In this document: positions 51,344 to 60,418 of the stretch, one piece after another
How the letters are laid out: each line of letters starts with the position of its first letter
Position numbering within the stretch: position 1 is the first letter of the stretch
NCBI RefSeq assembly: GCF_051668705.1
Contig: NZ_CP196351.1
Coordinates: forward strand, 2,046,001 to 2,110,000
DNA length: 64,000 nt
Direction: 5' to 3'
DNA from: Alterisphingorhabdus sp051668705
GTDB lineage: Bacteria > Pseudomonadota > Alphaproteobacteria > Sphingomonadales > Sphingomonadaceae
Notes under the pieces: model-generated
Databases searched by the model: none
Told to the model about the DNA's origin: nothing
What the model saw: only the letters and a program-made list of their open reading frames with translations
Translations under genes and position numbers: made by a program

Positions 51344-51985
51344 TTATGCGGCTGGCGCAAAAACAATGGGGCCGCCCAATTCGAGCGACTTTTTATACGC
51401 TGGACGTTCCTGCATCTTGGCAAGATAGCGGCCAAGCTCAGGATAGTCGCCAATCAGCTGCGCCGCCGTGGCCACCTCCAGCAAATAGCACAGGTTAATA
51501 TCAGCGCCTGTCAGGCCATCGCCAACCAAAAAGTCACGTCCAGACACAGCATCATTGGCATAGCTCAGCAACTTCACCACCTCGCCATGGATAAAGGGTG
51601 TCAGCACATCGCCCAGCCCACCAAAACGCGGGGCAAGAGCAGAGAGTATGACCGACATGCTCATTGTTCCCTCTGCAAAATGCAGCCACTCCAGATAGCG
51701 CGCACGATCAGCATCGCCCGGCGCAGGGGCAAATTTGCCTCCAGAGCCAAAACGCTCAATCAAATATTCAATGATCGCGCCCGATTCCACCATGGTTTCC
51801 CCATCGACAATAACCGTCGGCGCTTTGGCCAGTGGGTGCACTTGGGCTAATGCTTCGGGAGAACGAAAGGTCACCGCATCACGGCTATGACGCACCATAT
51901 CATAGGCAATGCCCATTTCTTCCAGCAGCCAAATGATGCGGGTTGAGCGGGAATATTCAAGATGGTGCAAAGTGATCTGGGTCAT
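51344..51985 (-). CDS. Glutathione S-transferase family protein
   Basis: A 213-aa GST: thioredoxin-like N-domain (ITLHHLEYSRSTRIIWLLEEMGIAYDM) with the catalytic Ser/Tyr region YSRSTR, VHPLAKAPTVIVDG and a helical C-domain ending PAYKKSLELGG. The conserved glutathione-site Glu-Ser (MVESGAIIEYLI) is present. Substrate unknown. Upstream of the EamA gene with which it is probably co-transcribed. Confidence 0.9.
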   Translation of the reverse strand: MTQITLHHLEYSRSTRIIWLLEEMGIAYDMVRHSRDAVTFRSPEALAQVHPLAKAPTVIVDGETMVESGAIIEYLIERFGSGGKFAPAPGDADRARYLEWLHFAEGTMSMSVILSALAPRFGGLGDVLTPFIHGEVVKLLSYANDAVSGRDFLVGDGLTGADINLCYLLEVATAAQLIGDYPELGRYLAKMQERPAYKKSLELGGPIVFAPAA

Positions 51986-52112
51986 GGTTGTTCCTTATTC
52001 GGACCTGAAATATGCGGGGAACCTAGTAGCTGATGCGCACCCCCACAAGAAAAACCGCCGCGGCCTATGGGATGGATCGTAAAAGACCGCGTAAAGGCAC
52101 GGCAGCCCCCAC

Positions 52113-52196
52113 CGTCATTCCGGACTTGATCCGGAATCCAGTGCCATGAGTGAATATGTGTGTTTCTCTGGATTCCGGATCAAGTCCGGAATGACG
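52113..52196. repeat. Perfect 29-bp inverted repeat with 26-base loop
   Basis: The arms 52113-52141 and 52168-52196 are exact reverse complements. They contain CGTCATTCCGGACTTGATCC, a motif that recurs in many alphaproteobacterial genomes as an intergenic dispersed repeat (from general knowledge). It lies between the SulP gene and the GST gene and should form a very stable hairpin in RNA or a cruciform in DNA. Confidence 0.8.
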
Positions 52197-52244
52197 TTTA
52201 TGGATATATCGATTGGCGTTTATGGATGAATGAGAAAATGGGGT

Positions 52245-53732
52245 TTAGTGCCCAACCACGCCCAGACTCTCAAAGGGTTTTTCATGGTCACTAAAGCGTT
52301 CCACCATTGAGGCGCTGGCTTGGTTTAAGCCGATAATCTCAACCTCTTTGCCCTCTTTCTGCAAACGTGCGACGATTTTTTCCAACATGCCAATAGCGGA
52401 AATATCCCAAAAGTGCGCATTATGGACGTCAATAACCACCTTATCGATATTGTCCTCGTTAAACTCCATCGCTTCATACATCAGATCGACCGAGCCGAAG
52501 AAAATCTCTCCGCCAAAATCATAAAAATGGGTGCGTCCTTCAACCCGCACATCCATACGCACCAATTGGCGCACTTTATATGCGAAGAAAATACCGGAGA
52601 GCAGCACACCAGTCAGCACGCCCATTGACAGGTCATGCGTCCAGACCACCACGGCAACCGTCGCAATCATCACAATATTTGACGGCAGGGGGTGCTCGCG
52701 AATTTCCAGAAAACTCTGCCAGCGAAATGTACTGATGGAGACGAAAATCATAATCGCCACCAATGCAGGCATGGGGATCAACGCCACCCACTGTCCCAAG
52801 GCAACAATCAATATAAGCAACATGACACCAGCAACAAAGGTCGAGAGCCGATGCCGACCGCCCGATTTGATATTGATAACCGACTGCCCAATCATCGCGC
52901 AGCCGCCCATGCCACCCAGAAAACCAGTTACAAAGTTGGCAATGCCCTGACCATATGTTTCCAACTTTTTGTCACTGCGTGTTTCGGTCATATCATCGAC
53001 AATGCCTGCGGTCAGTAGCGACTCCAACAGGCCCACCGCTGCCATGGCGAGCGAATAAGGCGCGATAATCACCAAAGTTTCCCAAGTGATGGGGATTTGC
53101 GGAATGTGGAAAACCGGCAAGCTATCGGGCAGCGCGCCTTCCTCTCCCACTGTGTTGACATCAATGCCATAATAGATGGCAATAGCTGAGATCAACACGA
53201 TCGCCACCAGCGGCGATGGCACGGCTTTGGTGATATAAGGCAAGCCATAAATGATAGCGAGACCAGCCGCGACCATGAGATAGGTTGGCAGATTAAGTGC
53301 ATCGCCGGTTAATTGCGGCAATTGCGCCATAAAGATCAAAATCGCCAAAGCATTGACAAAGCCGGTAATGACTGAGCGCGAAACAAAACGCATCAACAAA
53401 TCAAGCCGGAGCAGTCCGGCAATGGCCTGGAAGATACCCATCAAAATCGTCGCGGCGAAAAGATATTCAACACCATATTCCCGCACCAAGGGGCCGACCA
53501 GAACAGCAACCGCCGCTGTCGCTGCCGAGATCATGCCGGGACGACCACCGACCAGCGCAATAATCACTGCGATAGAGAAGCTGGCATAAAGACCGACACG
53601 CGGGTCAACTCCCGCAATCAGGGAAAAGCCTATCGCCTCTGGGATCAGAGCCAGAGCAACGACCAAACCGGCCAGAAATTCAGAACGTGGGTTGGTAAGC
53701 CAATCCCTTTTAAAATCGCGATGAATGGCCAT
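52245..53732 (-). CDS. SulP-family anion transporter with STAS domain
   Basis: A 495-aa membrane transporter from ATG 53732 (MAIHRDFKRDWLTN). It has about 10-12 hydrophobic helices, the SulP motif PRVGLYASFSIAVIIALVGGRPGMISAATAAVAVL, and a C-terminal STAS domain (FDFGGEIFFGSVDLMYEAM onward, residues about 390-495; HNAHFWDISAIGMLEKIV). Members carry sulfate, bicarbonate or other anions, usually with Na+ or H+. No carbonic anhydrase or sulfur gene lies beside it, so the anion is not decided. The 29-codon upstream extension lacks conserved sequence. Confidence 0.9.
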   Translation of the reverse strand: MAIHRDFKRDWLTNPRSEFLAGLVVALALIPEAIGFSLIAGVDPRVGLYASFSIAVIIALVGGRPGMISAATAAVAVLVGPLVREYGVEYLFAATILMGIFQAIAGLLRLDLLMRFVSRSVITGFVNALAILIFMAQLPQLTGDALNLPTYLMVAAGLAIIYGLPYITKAVPSPLVAIVLISAIAIYYGIDVNTVGEEGALPDSLPVFHIPQIPITWETLVIIAPYSLAMAAVGLLESLLTAGIVDDMTETRSDKKLETYGQGIANFVTGFLGGMGGCAMIGQSVINIKSGGRHRLSTFVAGVMLLILIVALGQWVALIPMPALVAIMIFVSISTFRWQSFLEIREHPLPSNIVMIATVAVVVWTHDLSMGVLTGVLLSGIFFAYKVRQLVRMDVRVEGRTHFYDFGGEIFFGSVDLMYEAMEFNEDNIDKVVIDVHNAHFWDISAIGMLEKIVARLQKEGKEVEIIGLNQASASMVERFSDHEKPFESLGVVGH

Positions 53733-53921
53733 AGTGGCAACCCTTTTAAAGGCCGTGTGAAACGGCAAAAGTTCATGAAAATGTGAAAGCAAGATATTGC
53801 CTGTGCTGCGGCGCAGCATTGTCTGAGCGCACTCATGGAGTCAAATGCCGCGAAATGCAACCATAAGCAGCGGCAAATAATGTGGTTGGCAATTTTCCTG
53901 ATGGCGCATATCGACAATATC

Positions 53922-54476
53922 ATGCCGAATGCCGACAATGATTTTGCCAATTACGCCAATCTCGCTAATCTCCCCAATCTCTACGTGATTGCTATGGGTT
54001 CTAACCGCAGGCACCCTGTTCATGGCCTGCCGCGACAGGTTCTGGTCCGCGCCATGCAGCGGCTAAATGAAGGTCCGGCTAAGGTTGTGCGTCAATCCTC
54101 CATTATAGAAAGCCGGCCCATAGGTCCATCACAGCGCAGCTATGCCAATAACGCCATCATCCTTGCCAGTGATTTACAGCCTTTGGAAATGCTGGACTGG
54201 CTAAAAAACATGGAAAGCGAATTTGGTACTCGTCATAGGCGGCGTTGGACCAGCAGGACGCTTGATTTGGACATTATTTTGTGGCGAGAAGCATTTTGCG
54301 CAGCGGATTTGTCTTGGCACTCCTCTAGCCTTACAATTCCGCATTGCCATATGCGGGAACGTGATTTTGTTTTGGGACCTGTATCGCAAATTGCTGGGTT
54401 ATGGCGCGATCCGGTTTCCGGCTTGCGCATCAGGCAATTACACCATCGACTGAAAAAACCGCTGAGCAAAAGCTAG
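53922..54476 (+). CDS. folK: 6-hydroxymethyl-7,8-dihydropterin pyrophosphokinase
   Basis: HPPK of the folate pathway. The opening YVIAMGSNRRHPVHG, the family's GxSN site, and the C-terminal RTLDLDIILWREA with IPHCHMRERDFVLGPVSQIA are diagnostic. The start is uncertain: ATG 53922 is used (184 aa), and earlier ATGs at 53901 and 53835 are open; none has a good ribosome site. The stretch just after the start, ANYANLANLPNLY, is a repeat of Asn/Leu. Eighty-nine bases before putA. Confidence 0.88.
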   Translation: MPNADNDFANYANLANLPNLYVIAMGSNRRHPVHGLPRQVLVRAMQRLNEGPAKVVRQSSIIESRPIGPSQRSYANNAIILASDLQPLEMLDWLKNMESEFGTRHRRRWTSRTLDLDIILWREAFCAADLSWHSSSLTIPHCHMRERDFVLGPVSQIAGLWRDPVSGLRIRQLHHRLKKPLSKS

Positions 54477-54564
54477 GCACTCACGCGAAAAACAGGCCCG
54501 CGCTTTTCCTCTTTTCTTTTGCCTATTCCAAGCGCATGGGGGACTGACGATTTCGCCTCTTGTA

Positions 54565-57500
54565 ATGAGTGATATGCACATGCCGGACACCATGGCCATT
54601 CCCGATCTTAGCAATGACTATCTGCGCCCTGAAGCAGATGTAGTTTCCACTCTGTTGAGCAGTCTGGAGCTGGATGAGAACCAGCGCAAAATGGCGGTCA
54701 ATACAGCTGAAACGCTGGTCAACAGGCTGCGTCAATCTGCCGATAAGCTACATATGGTCGATGCTTTGTTGCAGCAATATGGGCTTTCCACAGCCGAAGG
54801 CGTAACGCTTATGCGGCTGGCGGAATCATTGATACGCACGCCCGACTTCTCCACTGCGCGGATATTGGTACGCGATAAACTGGGCGATGCCGATTGGGGC
54901 TTTCACGCAGGCAAAAGTCCTTATGGGTTGGTCAATCAGGCGACCAACGGCCTGCGCCTTTCTGCTGGCTGGATCAGTGCATCTGGCGGTGTTGCTGCGC
55001 GCAACCTGCTGGCCAAATTGGGTGACCGCGTGCTTGAAGGCGCGGTCGAACAGGCGATGGGCATGATGGGTGAGCATTTTGTGCTGGGCACCACCATTGC
55101 CGATGCTGTGAAACGATCAAAAAAAGCACGCAGCAATGGCAGCACGCATAGCTATGATATGCTGGGCGAAGCGGCGCATACGGCCAAAGATGCCGATCGT
55201 TATTTTGCCGCCTATCGTGATGCCATCACCTATTTGGGGCAACAGGGCTTCATAAATGACGCGCCCAGTCGCCGCCCTGGAATATCTGTGAAGCTGTCCG
55301 CGCTGCATCCGCGTTATGAATATGCCCATCGTGATGTCTGTGTCCCTGCATTAACAGAGCGTTTGATGATATTGGCAAAAGCCGCACAGGCTGCCGGTAT
55401 TGCAATGACCATAGATGCGGAAGAAGCCGACCGGCTGGAAACCGAAATCTTGATTATCCATGCGCTGATGACCGCGTCAGAATTGGCCGATTGGGACGGG
55501 CTTGGCATTGTCGTGCAGGCCTATCAGCGCCGCGCAATGCCGCTGATCCAATGGCTGGCAGATATGGCACGCAGCCATGGCCGTCAAATTGCCGTCCGGC
55601 TGGTCAAAGGGGCCTATTGGGATAGCGAGATTAAACGCGCACAGGAAATGGGGTTGGAGAGCTATCCCGTCTTCACCCGTAAGGAAAATACCGATCTTAG
55701 CTATCTGGCATGTGCCCGTGCCTTGTTGAATGCACGTGATTGCATTTACCCGCAATTCGCCACCCATAATGCCCATACCGCCTGCGCCATTGCCATGATG
55801 GCCTCATCTCCCTCCCCGTCGAAGGTGCCATCACAATCTGGTCAGCAAAATACCCCCGGATTTGAATTTCAAAGGCTGCACGGCATGGGGCAGGCATTGC
55901 ATCAGGCTCTGGGCACAGAATATGGCGTGCCGACACGCATTTATGCGCCGGTTGGCAATCACCGCGACTTACTGCCCTATCTGGTGCGGCGTTTGCTGGA
56001 AAATGGCGCGAACAGCTCCTTTGTGAACCAGCTTATGGATCTGGATATTCCAGCCGAAGAGATTGTCAGCGACCCGATCGCCAAGATATTAGCAAACGAG
56101 GAAGCCGCCAATCCACGCATTCCTGCCCCTATTGACCATTTAAATGGCGATTTTCTGGGGCCAGACGGGTTTGACGATGGCATTGCCGCTAGCGGTTTTG
56201 GGGAAACCCGCAAAATTGCCAGAGGCGACGATATCAGCCAGTCCGCGCAGGAAGCGCTGTATGAAGGCTATGGCTCATCAGAAAATATATGGGCCGCTGC
56301 CAATATGGTCGCAGGCGCAAGCAAGAGCGGAGAAGAGCGCAATATTGTCAACCCTGCCAATTTTGAGGACAGTGTCGGCATAGAAAACCGCGCCGCAGCT
56401 GGCACAGAGGCCGATATAGTGGCTGAGGCCATTAAGGCCGCCAGCGCTGCGAACTGGGCGCAAACTGAGGCTGCCGAGCGGGCGCAATGCCTGAACCGCC
56501 TAGCCGATTTGCTGGAGCAAGAGACCGCCACTTTGGTGGAGCTATGCGTGCGCGAAGCAGGCAAAGGCCTGAATGATGCAATTGCAGAGATCCGCGAGGC
56601 CGTTGATTTTTGCCGCTATTATGCAGTGCAGGCACAAGCGCCGTCAGTTGCATCGCGTCAGCCGTTGGGCATAATGGCCTGTATTTCGCCATGGAACTTT
56701 CCGCTGGCGATTTTTCTGGGTCAAGTGACCGCCGCTCTGGCCGTGGGCAATAATGTTATTGCCAAGCCCGCCGAGCAAACACCGCTTATTGCCGCGCAGG
56801 CAACCCGCCTTGCCTATCAGGCCGGTATCCCCAAAGATGCTCTGCAATTGCTGATCGGTGATGGCGCTGCATTGGGCTCCGCATTAACCGCACATCCCGG
56901 CATAGATGGCGTCTGCTTCACCGGCTCCACAGCCACCGCCAAACGCATTGCGGCTAGCCTTGGCGAAACAGGCCGCGGCCTTGTGCCCTTGATTGCAGAA
57001 ACGGGCGGCATCAATGCCATGATTGTCGATTCCACCGCATTATTGGAACAAGCAGTGAGCGATGTCGTCGCCTCTGCCTTTCAAAGCGCTGGCCAGCGTT
57101 GCTCGGCATGCCGCATCATCTGTGTGCAAGACGATATTGCCGATAATTTCTGCGACATGCTGAACGGGGCCATGGCCGAATTGCGCATCGGCAATCCGGC
57201 TGATGCCGCGACGGATGTCGGTCCGGTCGTTGATAATGCCGCACAAACCAAGATAATGGATTATATCGCAGCGATGCGCAGCCGCTTTGCCGTGATTGGT
57301 CAAACCCCGCTGCCTACAGACCTGCCACAAGGGCATTTCGTTCCGCCCACCGCCTTTATGGTCAACAAAATTGCCGATGTTGAGCAAGAAATCTTTGGGC
57401 CGATATTGCACATATTGCGCTTCGCCGCAGATGAGCTGGACAGCATGATGGCCGCCATCAATGCATTGGGCTTTGGCCTCACAATGGGCCTGCACACCCG

Positions 57501-58377
57501 TATTGATGACCGTGTCGAGCATATTGCCAGCATCGCAAAAGTCGGCAACCTCTATGTCAATCGCAACCAGATTGGCGCCATTGTCGGCGTTCAACCTTTT
57601 GGCGGCGAAGGGCTATCTGGAACCGGCCCCAAAGCGGGCGGACCGCTTTACCTGCACCGGATGAGCCGCCACGCAGAAATGCCGGTTGAGACTATCCTGA
57701 AGCAAAGCGCCGTCACCGCCCCGCCCCCTGCCCCCAAGGCCGCTTCCGATTTGGTGCAGCGATTGGAGGATCATTTCCATAGCCATAGCGCGGCTGAGAG
57801 GTTTGATATTCTGGATCAGGCGGTCAATAGTATTGCCCCGCTTCACCCCCGCTTTGCGCAGACAATCGGCGAGGTGCAGGCCGATATTCTCAGCTTTACC
57901 GGCCGGGAAATCCCCCTTCCCGGCCCAACCGGCGAAAAGAACCGCTATCGCCTATGCCCACGCGGCGTGATTTTATGTGTGCCCGGCGGCGCGCAGGATG
58001 ATGACGACTATCTGTTGCAAAAGCAGGTTGCCCTCACATTGGTAACCGGCAATGCCCTTATCATTCTGGCCTCTCCCGGACCATTTACCGGCATTGATGC
58101 ACTGGCCGAAACATTGGACCGCCATGCGCCGACCAAAGGGCTCATTACCTATGCGGGCGCAGAAGAAGACCCAAGCAATTGGCTCAACACCAGCATCGCC
58201 GCTATCTTGTGCGATAATGATGATCGCGGCGCTCTGGCGGCACAGCTCATGCTGCGCACTGGCCCTATCATTCCCATGCTCTCTGCGCACAATGCACCGA
58301 CCCGCTATATGATAGAACGCACCGTCTCAATCGACACAACAGCAGCAGGCGGCAATGCCAGCCTTTTGGCGATGTAA
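54565..58377 (+). CDS. putA: Bifunctional proline dehydrogenase/P5C dehydrogenase PutA
   Basis: A 1270-aa enzyme oxidising proline to glutamate. The proline dehydrogenase barrel lies at about residues 160-480 (SVKLSALHPRYEYA, VRLVKGAYWDSEIKRAQ, GAPVGNHRDLLPYLVRRLLENGANSSFVN). The aldehyde dehydrogenase follows (SPWNFPLAIFLGQ, VCFTGSTATAKRI, Glu in ETGGINAMIV at about 812, Cys in SAGQRCSACRII at 846). The C-terminus ends SIDTTAAGGNASLLAM, the PutA end signature. It has no N-terminal ribbon-helix-helix DNA-binding domain, so it is not a trifunctional repressor type. A Ser/Pro-rich insertion (SSPSPSKVPSQSGQQ) sits near residue 415. Confidence 0.96.
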   Translation: MSDMHMPDTMAIPDLSNDYLRPEADVVSTLLSSLELDENQRKMAVNTAETLVNRLRQSADKLHMVDALLQQYGLSTAEGVTLMRLAESLIRTPDFSTARILVRDKLGDADWGFHAGKSPYGLVNQATNGLRLSAGWISASGGVAARNLLAKLGDRVLEGAVEQAMGMMGEHFVLGTTIADAVKRSKKARSNGSTHSYDMLGEAAHTAKDADRYFAAYRDAITYLGQQGFINDAPSRRPGISVKLSALHPRYEYAHRDVCVPALTERLMILAKAAQAAGIAMTIDAEEADRLETEILIIHALMTASELADWDGLGIVVQAYQRRAMPLIQWLADMARSHGRQIAVRLVKGAYWDSEIKRAQEMGLESYPVFTRKENTDLSYLACARALLNARDCIYPQFATHNAHTACAIAMMASSPSPSKVPSQSGQQNTPGFEFQRLHGMGQALHQALGTEYGVPTRIYAPVGNHRDLLPYLVRRLLENGANSSFVNQLMDLDIPAEEIVSDPIAKILANEEAANPRIPAPIDHLNGDFLGPDGFDDGIAASGFGETRKIARGDDISQSAQEALYEGYGSSENIWAAANMVAGASKSGEERNIVNPANFEDSVGIENRAAAGTEADIVAEAIKAASAANWAQTEAAERAQCLNRLADLLEQETATLVELCVREAGKGLNDAIAEIREAVDFCRYYAVQAQAPSVASRQPLGIMACISPWNFPLAIFLGQVTAALAVGNNVIAKPAEQTPLIAAQATRLAYQAGIPKDALQLLIGDGAALGSALTAHPGIDGVCFTGSTATAKRIAASLGETGRGLVPLIAETGGINAMIVDSTALLEQAVSDVVASAFQSAGQRCSACRIICVQDDIADNFCDMLNGAMAELRIGNPADAATDVGPVVDNAAQTKIMDYIAAMRSRFAVIGQTPLPTDLPQGHFVPPTAFMVNKIADVEQEIFGPILHILRFAADELDSMMAAINALGFGLTMGLHTRIDDRVEHIASIAKVGNLYVNRNQIGAIVGVQPFGGEGLSGTGPKAGGPLYLHRMSRHAEMPVETILKQSAVTAPPPAPKAASDLVQRLEDHFHSHSAAERFDILDQAVNSIAPLHPRFAQTIGEVQADILSFTGREIPLPGPTGEKNRYRLCPRGVILCVPGGAQDDDDYLLQKQVALTLVTGNALIILASPGPFTGIDALAETLDRHAPTKGLITYAGAEEDPSNWLNTSIAAILCDNDDRGALAAQLMLRTGPIIPMLSAHNAPTRYMIERTVSIDTTAAGGNASLLAM

Positions 58378-58487
58378 AGGCCGGACCCAAGCCCTGCCAA
58401 AAGCCTAACCAAGAACATAGTCAAAGACCATCAAGAGGTAATTATAAAGTTTTTCGCCATCAATCTGCAAAAACTATGGCAAAATGG

Positions 58488-58516
58488 TTGACCAATGCGC
58501 CCCCCGACATTAGGTG
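58488..58516 (+). promoter_or_regulatory. Candidate promoter of tRNA-Lys
   Basis: TTGACC at 58488-58493, a 17-base spacer and TAGGTG at 58511-58516, about 60 bases before the tRNA. The -35 is good and the -10 is weaker. Confidence 0.45.
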
Positions 58517-58575
58517 AGGCGCTCCTAAGAGACGCACACACCGTGATTCTGCGTTTCGTTGGTGCCTATGGCATC

Positions 58576-58651
58576 GGGCCCTTAGCTCAGTCGGTAGAGC
58601 AACTGACTTTTAATCAGTAGGTCGCTGGTTCGAACCCAGCAGGGCTCACCA
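58576..58651 (+). tRNA. tRNA-Lys (anticodon TTT)
   Basis: A 76-base tRNA including the encoded CCA. Acceptor GGGCCCT/AGGGCTC (one G-U pair), D arm GCTC...GAGC, anticodon arm ACTGA-CTTTTAA-TCAGT with anticodon TTT, T arm GCTGG-TTCGAAC-CCAGC. No integrase or att-like duplication is visible next to it. Confidence 0.97.
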
Positions 58652-58871
58652 TTATTTTATTTTATTACAGATGATTATGGTGATGAAGGGCAAATATGAT
58701 CTGCCACTCCCCCAGTCATGAAAGATAGATGAAAGAAACGGCAAGGTTAAGCCGGTGCAACGCCTCACCAGTGTATTGATAGGAGGCGTTGGCAACAAAT
58801 TGCTCTAATTCTCCCGAACGATAACGAACATAACGAGGCCTCAGCTTTATGAGTAGTGGTCCTTCTCCCTT
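58652..58871. other. Intergenic region after tRNA-Lys (220 bases)
   Basis: No gene is supported. AACGCCTC and GAGGCGTT pair in a small hairpin (about 58758-58790). The start is T-rich (TTATTTTATTTTATT) and could end tRNA transcription. The first base of the small GTG-started gene on the other strand ends at 58872. Confidence 0.35.
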
Positions 58872-59066
58872 TCAACTCCAATCCTCTAGCACCGCAATAG
58901 GACCATCTAAGAAATCCTGAGCCGTAGTTAAGTTTGGGCCAATCCGTTCATCTTCCTTTCGGATTCGCAAACCATTGGATAAGCGGCAAATCTCAAGCGA
59001 AAATACTGTTGGAGCAATTTTAACGCGCTGCAGCAACCCCTTGCTCCGCGATGTAAAGCGGATCAC
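58872..59066 (-). CDS. Small protein of unknown function, coupled to glycerate kinase
   Basis: A 64-aa frame starting at GTG 59066 that overlaps the glycerate kinase stop by 4 bases (GTGA), the spacing of a translationally coupled gene. It ends PIAVLEDWS. The middle IRKEDERIGPNLTTAQDFLD looks like protein-coding sequence rather than noise. No family recognised. It lies opposite an otherwise empty region. Could be a chance frame. Confidence 0.4.
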   Translation of the reverse strand: MIRFTSRSKGLLQRVKIAPTVFSLEICRLSNGLRIRKEDERIGPNLTTAQDFLDGPIAVLEDWS

Positions 59067-60352
59067 TCCACAAGCAGCACGCGCAGGTCATTGACATTGG
59101 TGCCGGACGAGCCGGTCATGAGCAGCGCCTCTGCTTGTTGGAATGCCAAATAGCTATTTTCATTTTCCAGATAAGTCTTTGCCTGTTGCGTGCCGCCCAT
59201 TGCCGCCAATATACCGGGCCAGAGAAAGGCCCCTGCATTGTCTTCAGAGCCATCAATGCCATCACTATCGGCTGCAAAACCGCTAATGCCCTGCGCATCG
59301 CGCAACGCTATTGCACAGGCCAGCAAATAGGCTGTGCACCGCCCACCGCGTCCCTGACGGTTGCGCACGGTTACTGTGGCCTCCCCGCCGGATATCAACG
59401 CAGCTTTGCGCCCCTGTGCTTTGAGCTTCAGCGCCTGCGCAGCATGGTCACGGCCCAGAGCCAGTGCATCGCCCTCTAAAGCATCGCCTAGCATGATCGG
59501 CTCATAGCCATGCTCTGCCACCAAGGTGCAGGCCGCTGCGCACATATCAGCCGGGCGAGCGCACAAATCCCATGTTGTGCGTGCCATTTCCTGCGCATCC
59601 GGCTTAGGTGTTTCCAGCCGTCCATCGCGCAACTGCGCGGCTATAGTATCAGGAACGGCTATGCCATATTCATCCAATATGGCCAGCGTATCAGCGCAAC
59701 TTGCTGGATCCGGCAATGTCGGGCCAGAACCGATCATCGCTGGGTCATCGCCGGGAATATCCGAAATGGCGATCATATGCGTGGCTGCTGGCCATGCCCG
59801 CGCCGCCAGATGACCGCCCTTAATGGCAGAGAGATGTTTGCGCACCACGTTCATCTTGCCAATCGGCGCGCCGCTATGCAGCAATGCCCGTGTGATGCTT
59901 TGTTTCTCCGCCAATGTAAGGCCACCCGCCGGACAGGGCATGAGCGCGCTGGCCCCGCCGGACATCAATACCAGCAGCAAATCGCCCTCTTGCAAATTGT
60001 CCGCAGCCTGCAACGCCAAAATGGCCGCTTGCGCGCCTTCAGCATCCGGCACTGGGTGAGAAGCCTCTATCAACCGCAAATGCTGCGGTGCAAAATCATC
60101 CAATCCATATCCCTGCCGCGTAACAATCAGGCCATCAATATCCTGCGGCAGGCGCGGCAACACCGCCGCCGCCATATGCGCGGCTGCCTTACCAACAGCC
60201 AGCAAATACGTCTTTCCTGATGTTTTTGGCCAAGTTGCGCCGCGCAAGGCATTATCCGGTAAAGCAGGCGCTAGCGCTCCAAAATACAGCTCTTTTAAAA
60301 AGGCTTTTATTGCGAGAGGATTTGTTGTTTTATGCACTGCACAATAAAGCAC
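59063..60352 (-). CDS. Glycerate 2-kinase (DUF4147/GckA type)
   Basis: A 429-aa kinase of the glycerate 2-kinase/hydroxypyruvate-reductase (TtuD) family: SGKTYLLAVGKAAAHMAAAVL near residue 50, the GGASALMPCPAGGLTLAEKQ active-site glycine loop, MNVVRKHLSAIKGGHLA, and LISGGEATVTVRNRQGRGGR with FAADSDGIDGSEDNAGAFL. It phosphorylates glycerate to 2-phosphoglycerate. It is divergent from the glucosylglycerate phosphorylase (67 bases), which releases glycerate, giving a clear functional link. Older annotations may call this hydroxypyruvate reductase. Confidence 0.87.
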   Translation of the reverse strand: MLYCAVHKTTNPLAIKAFLKELYFGALAPALPDNALRGATWPKTSGKTYLLAVGKAAAHMAAAVLPRLPQDIDGLIVTRQGYGLDDFAPQHLRLIEASHPVPDAEGAQAAILALQAADNLQEGDLLLVLMSGGASALMPCPAGGLTLAEKQSITRALLHSGAPIGKMNVVRKHLSAIKGGHLAARAWPAATHMIAISDIPGDDPAMIGSGPTLPDPASCADTLAILDEYGIAVPDTIAAQLRDGRLETPKPDAQEMARTTWDLCARPADMCAAACTLVAEHGYEPIMLGDALEGDALALGRDHAAQALKLKAQGRKAALISGGEATVTVRNRQGRGGRCTAYLLACAIALRDAQGISGFAADSDGIDGSEDNAGAFLWPGILAAMGGTQQAKTYLENENSYLAFQQAEALLMTGSSGTNVNDLRVLLVE

Positions 60353-60418
60353 TTATTAGCATGAAAAGGTCAAGCGGCTTTTTTTTCATGTTAACCGCCA
60401 AAAGGATGTTTGACCGCC

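Noticed and set aside
58576..58871. tRNA-Lys as an integration site for a genomic island
   Set aside because: No integrase, no duplicated tRNA 3' end, and the flanking genes are ordinary metabolism.
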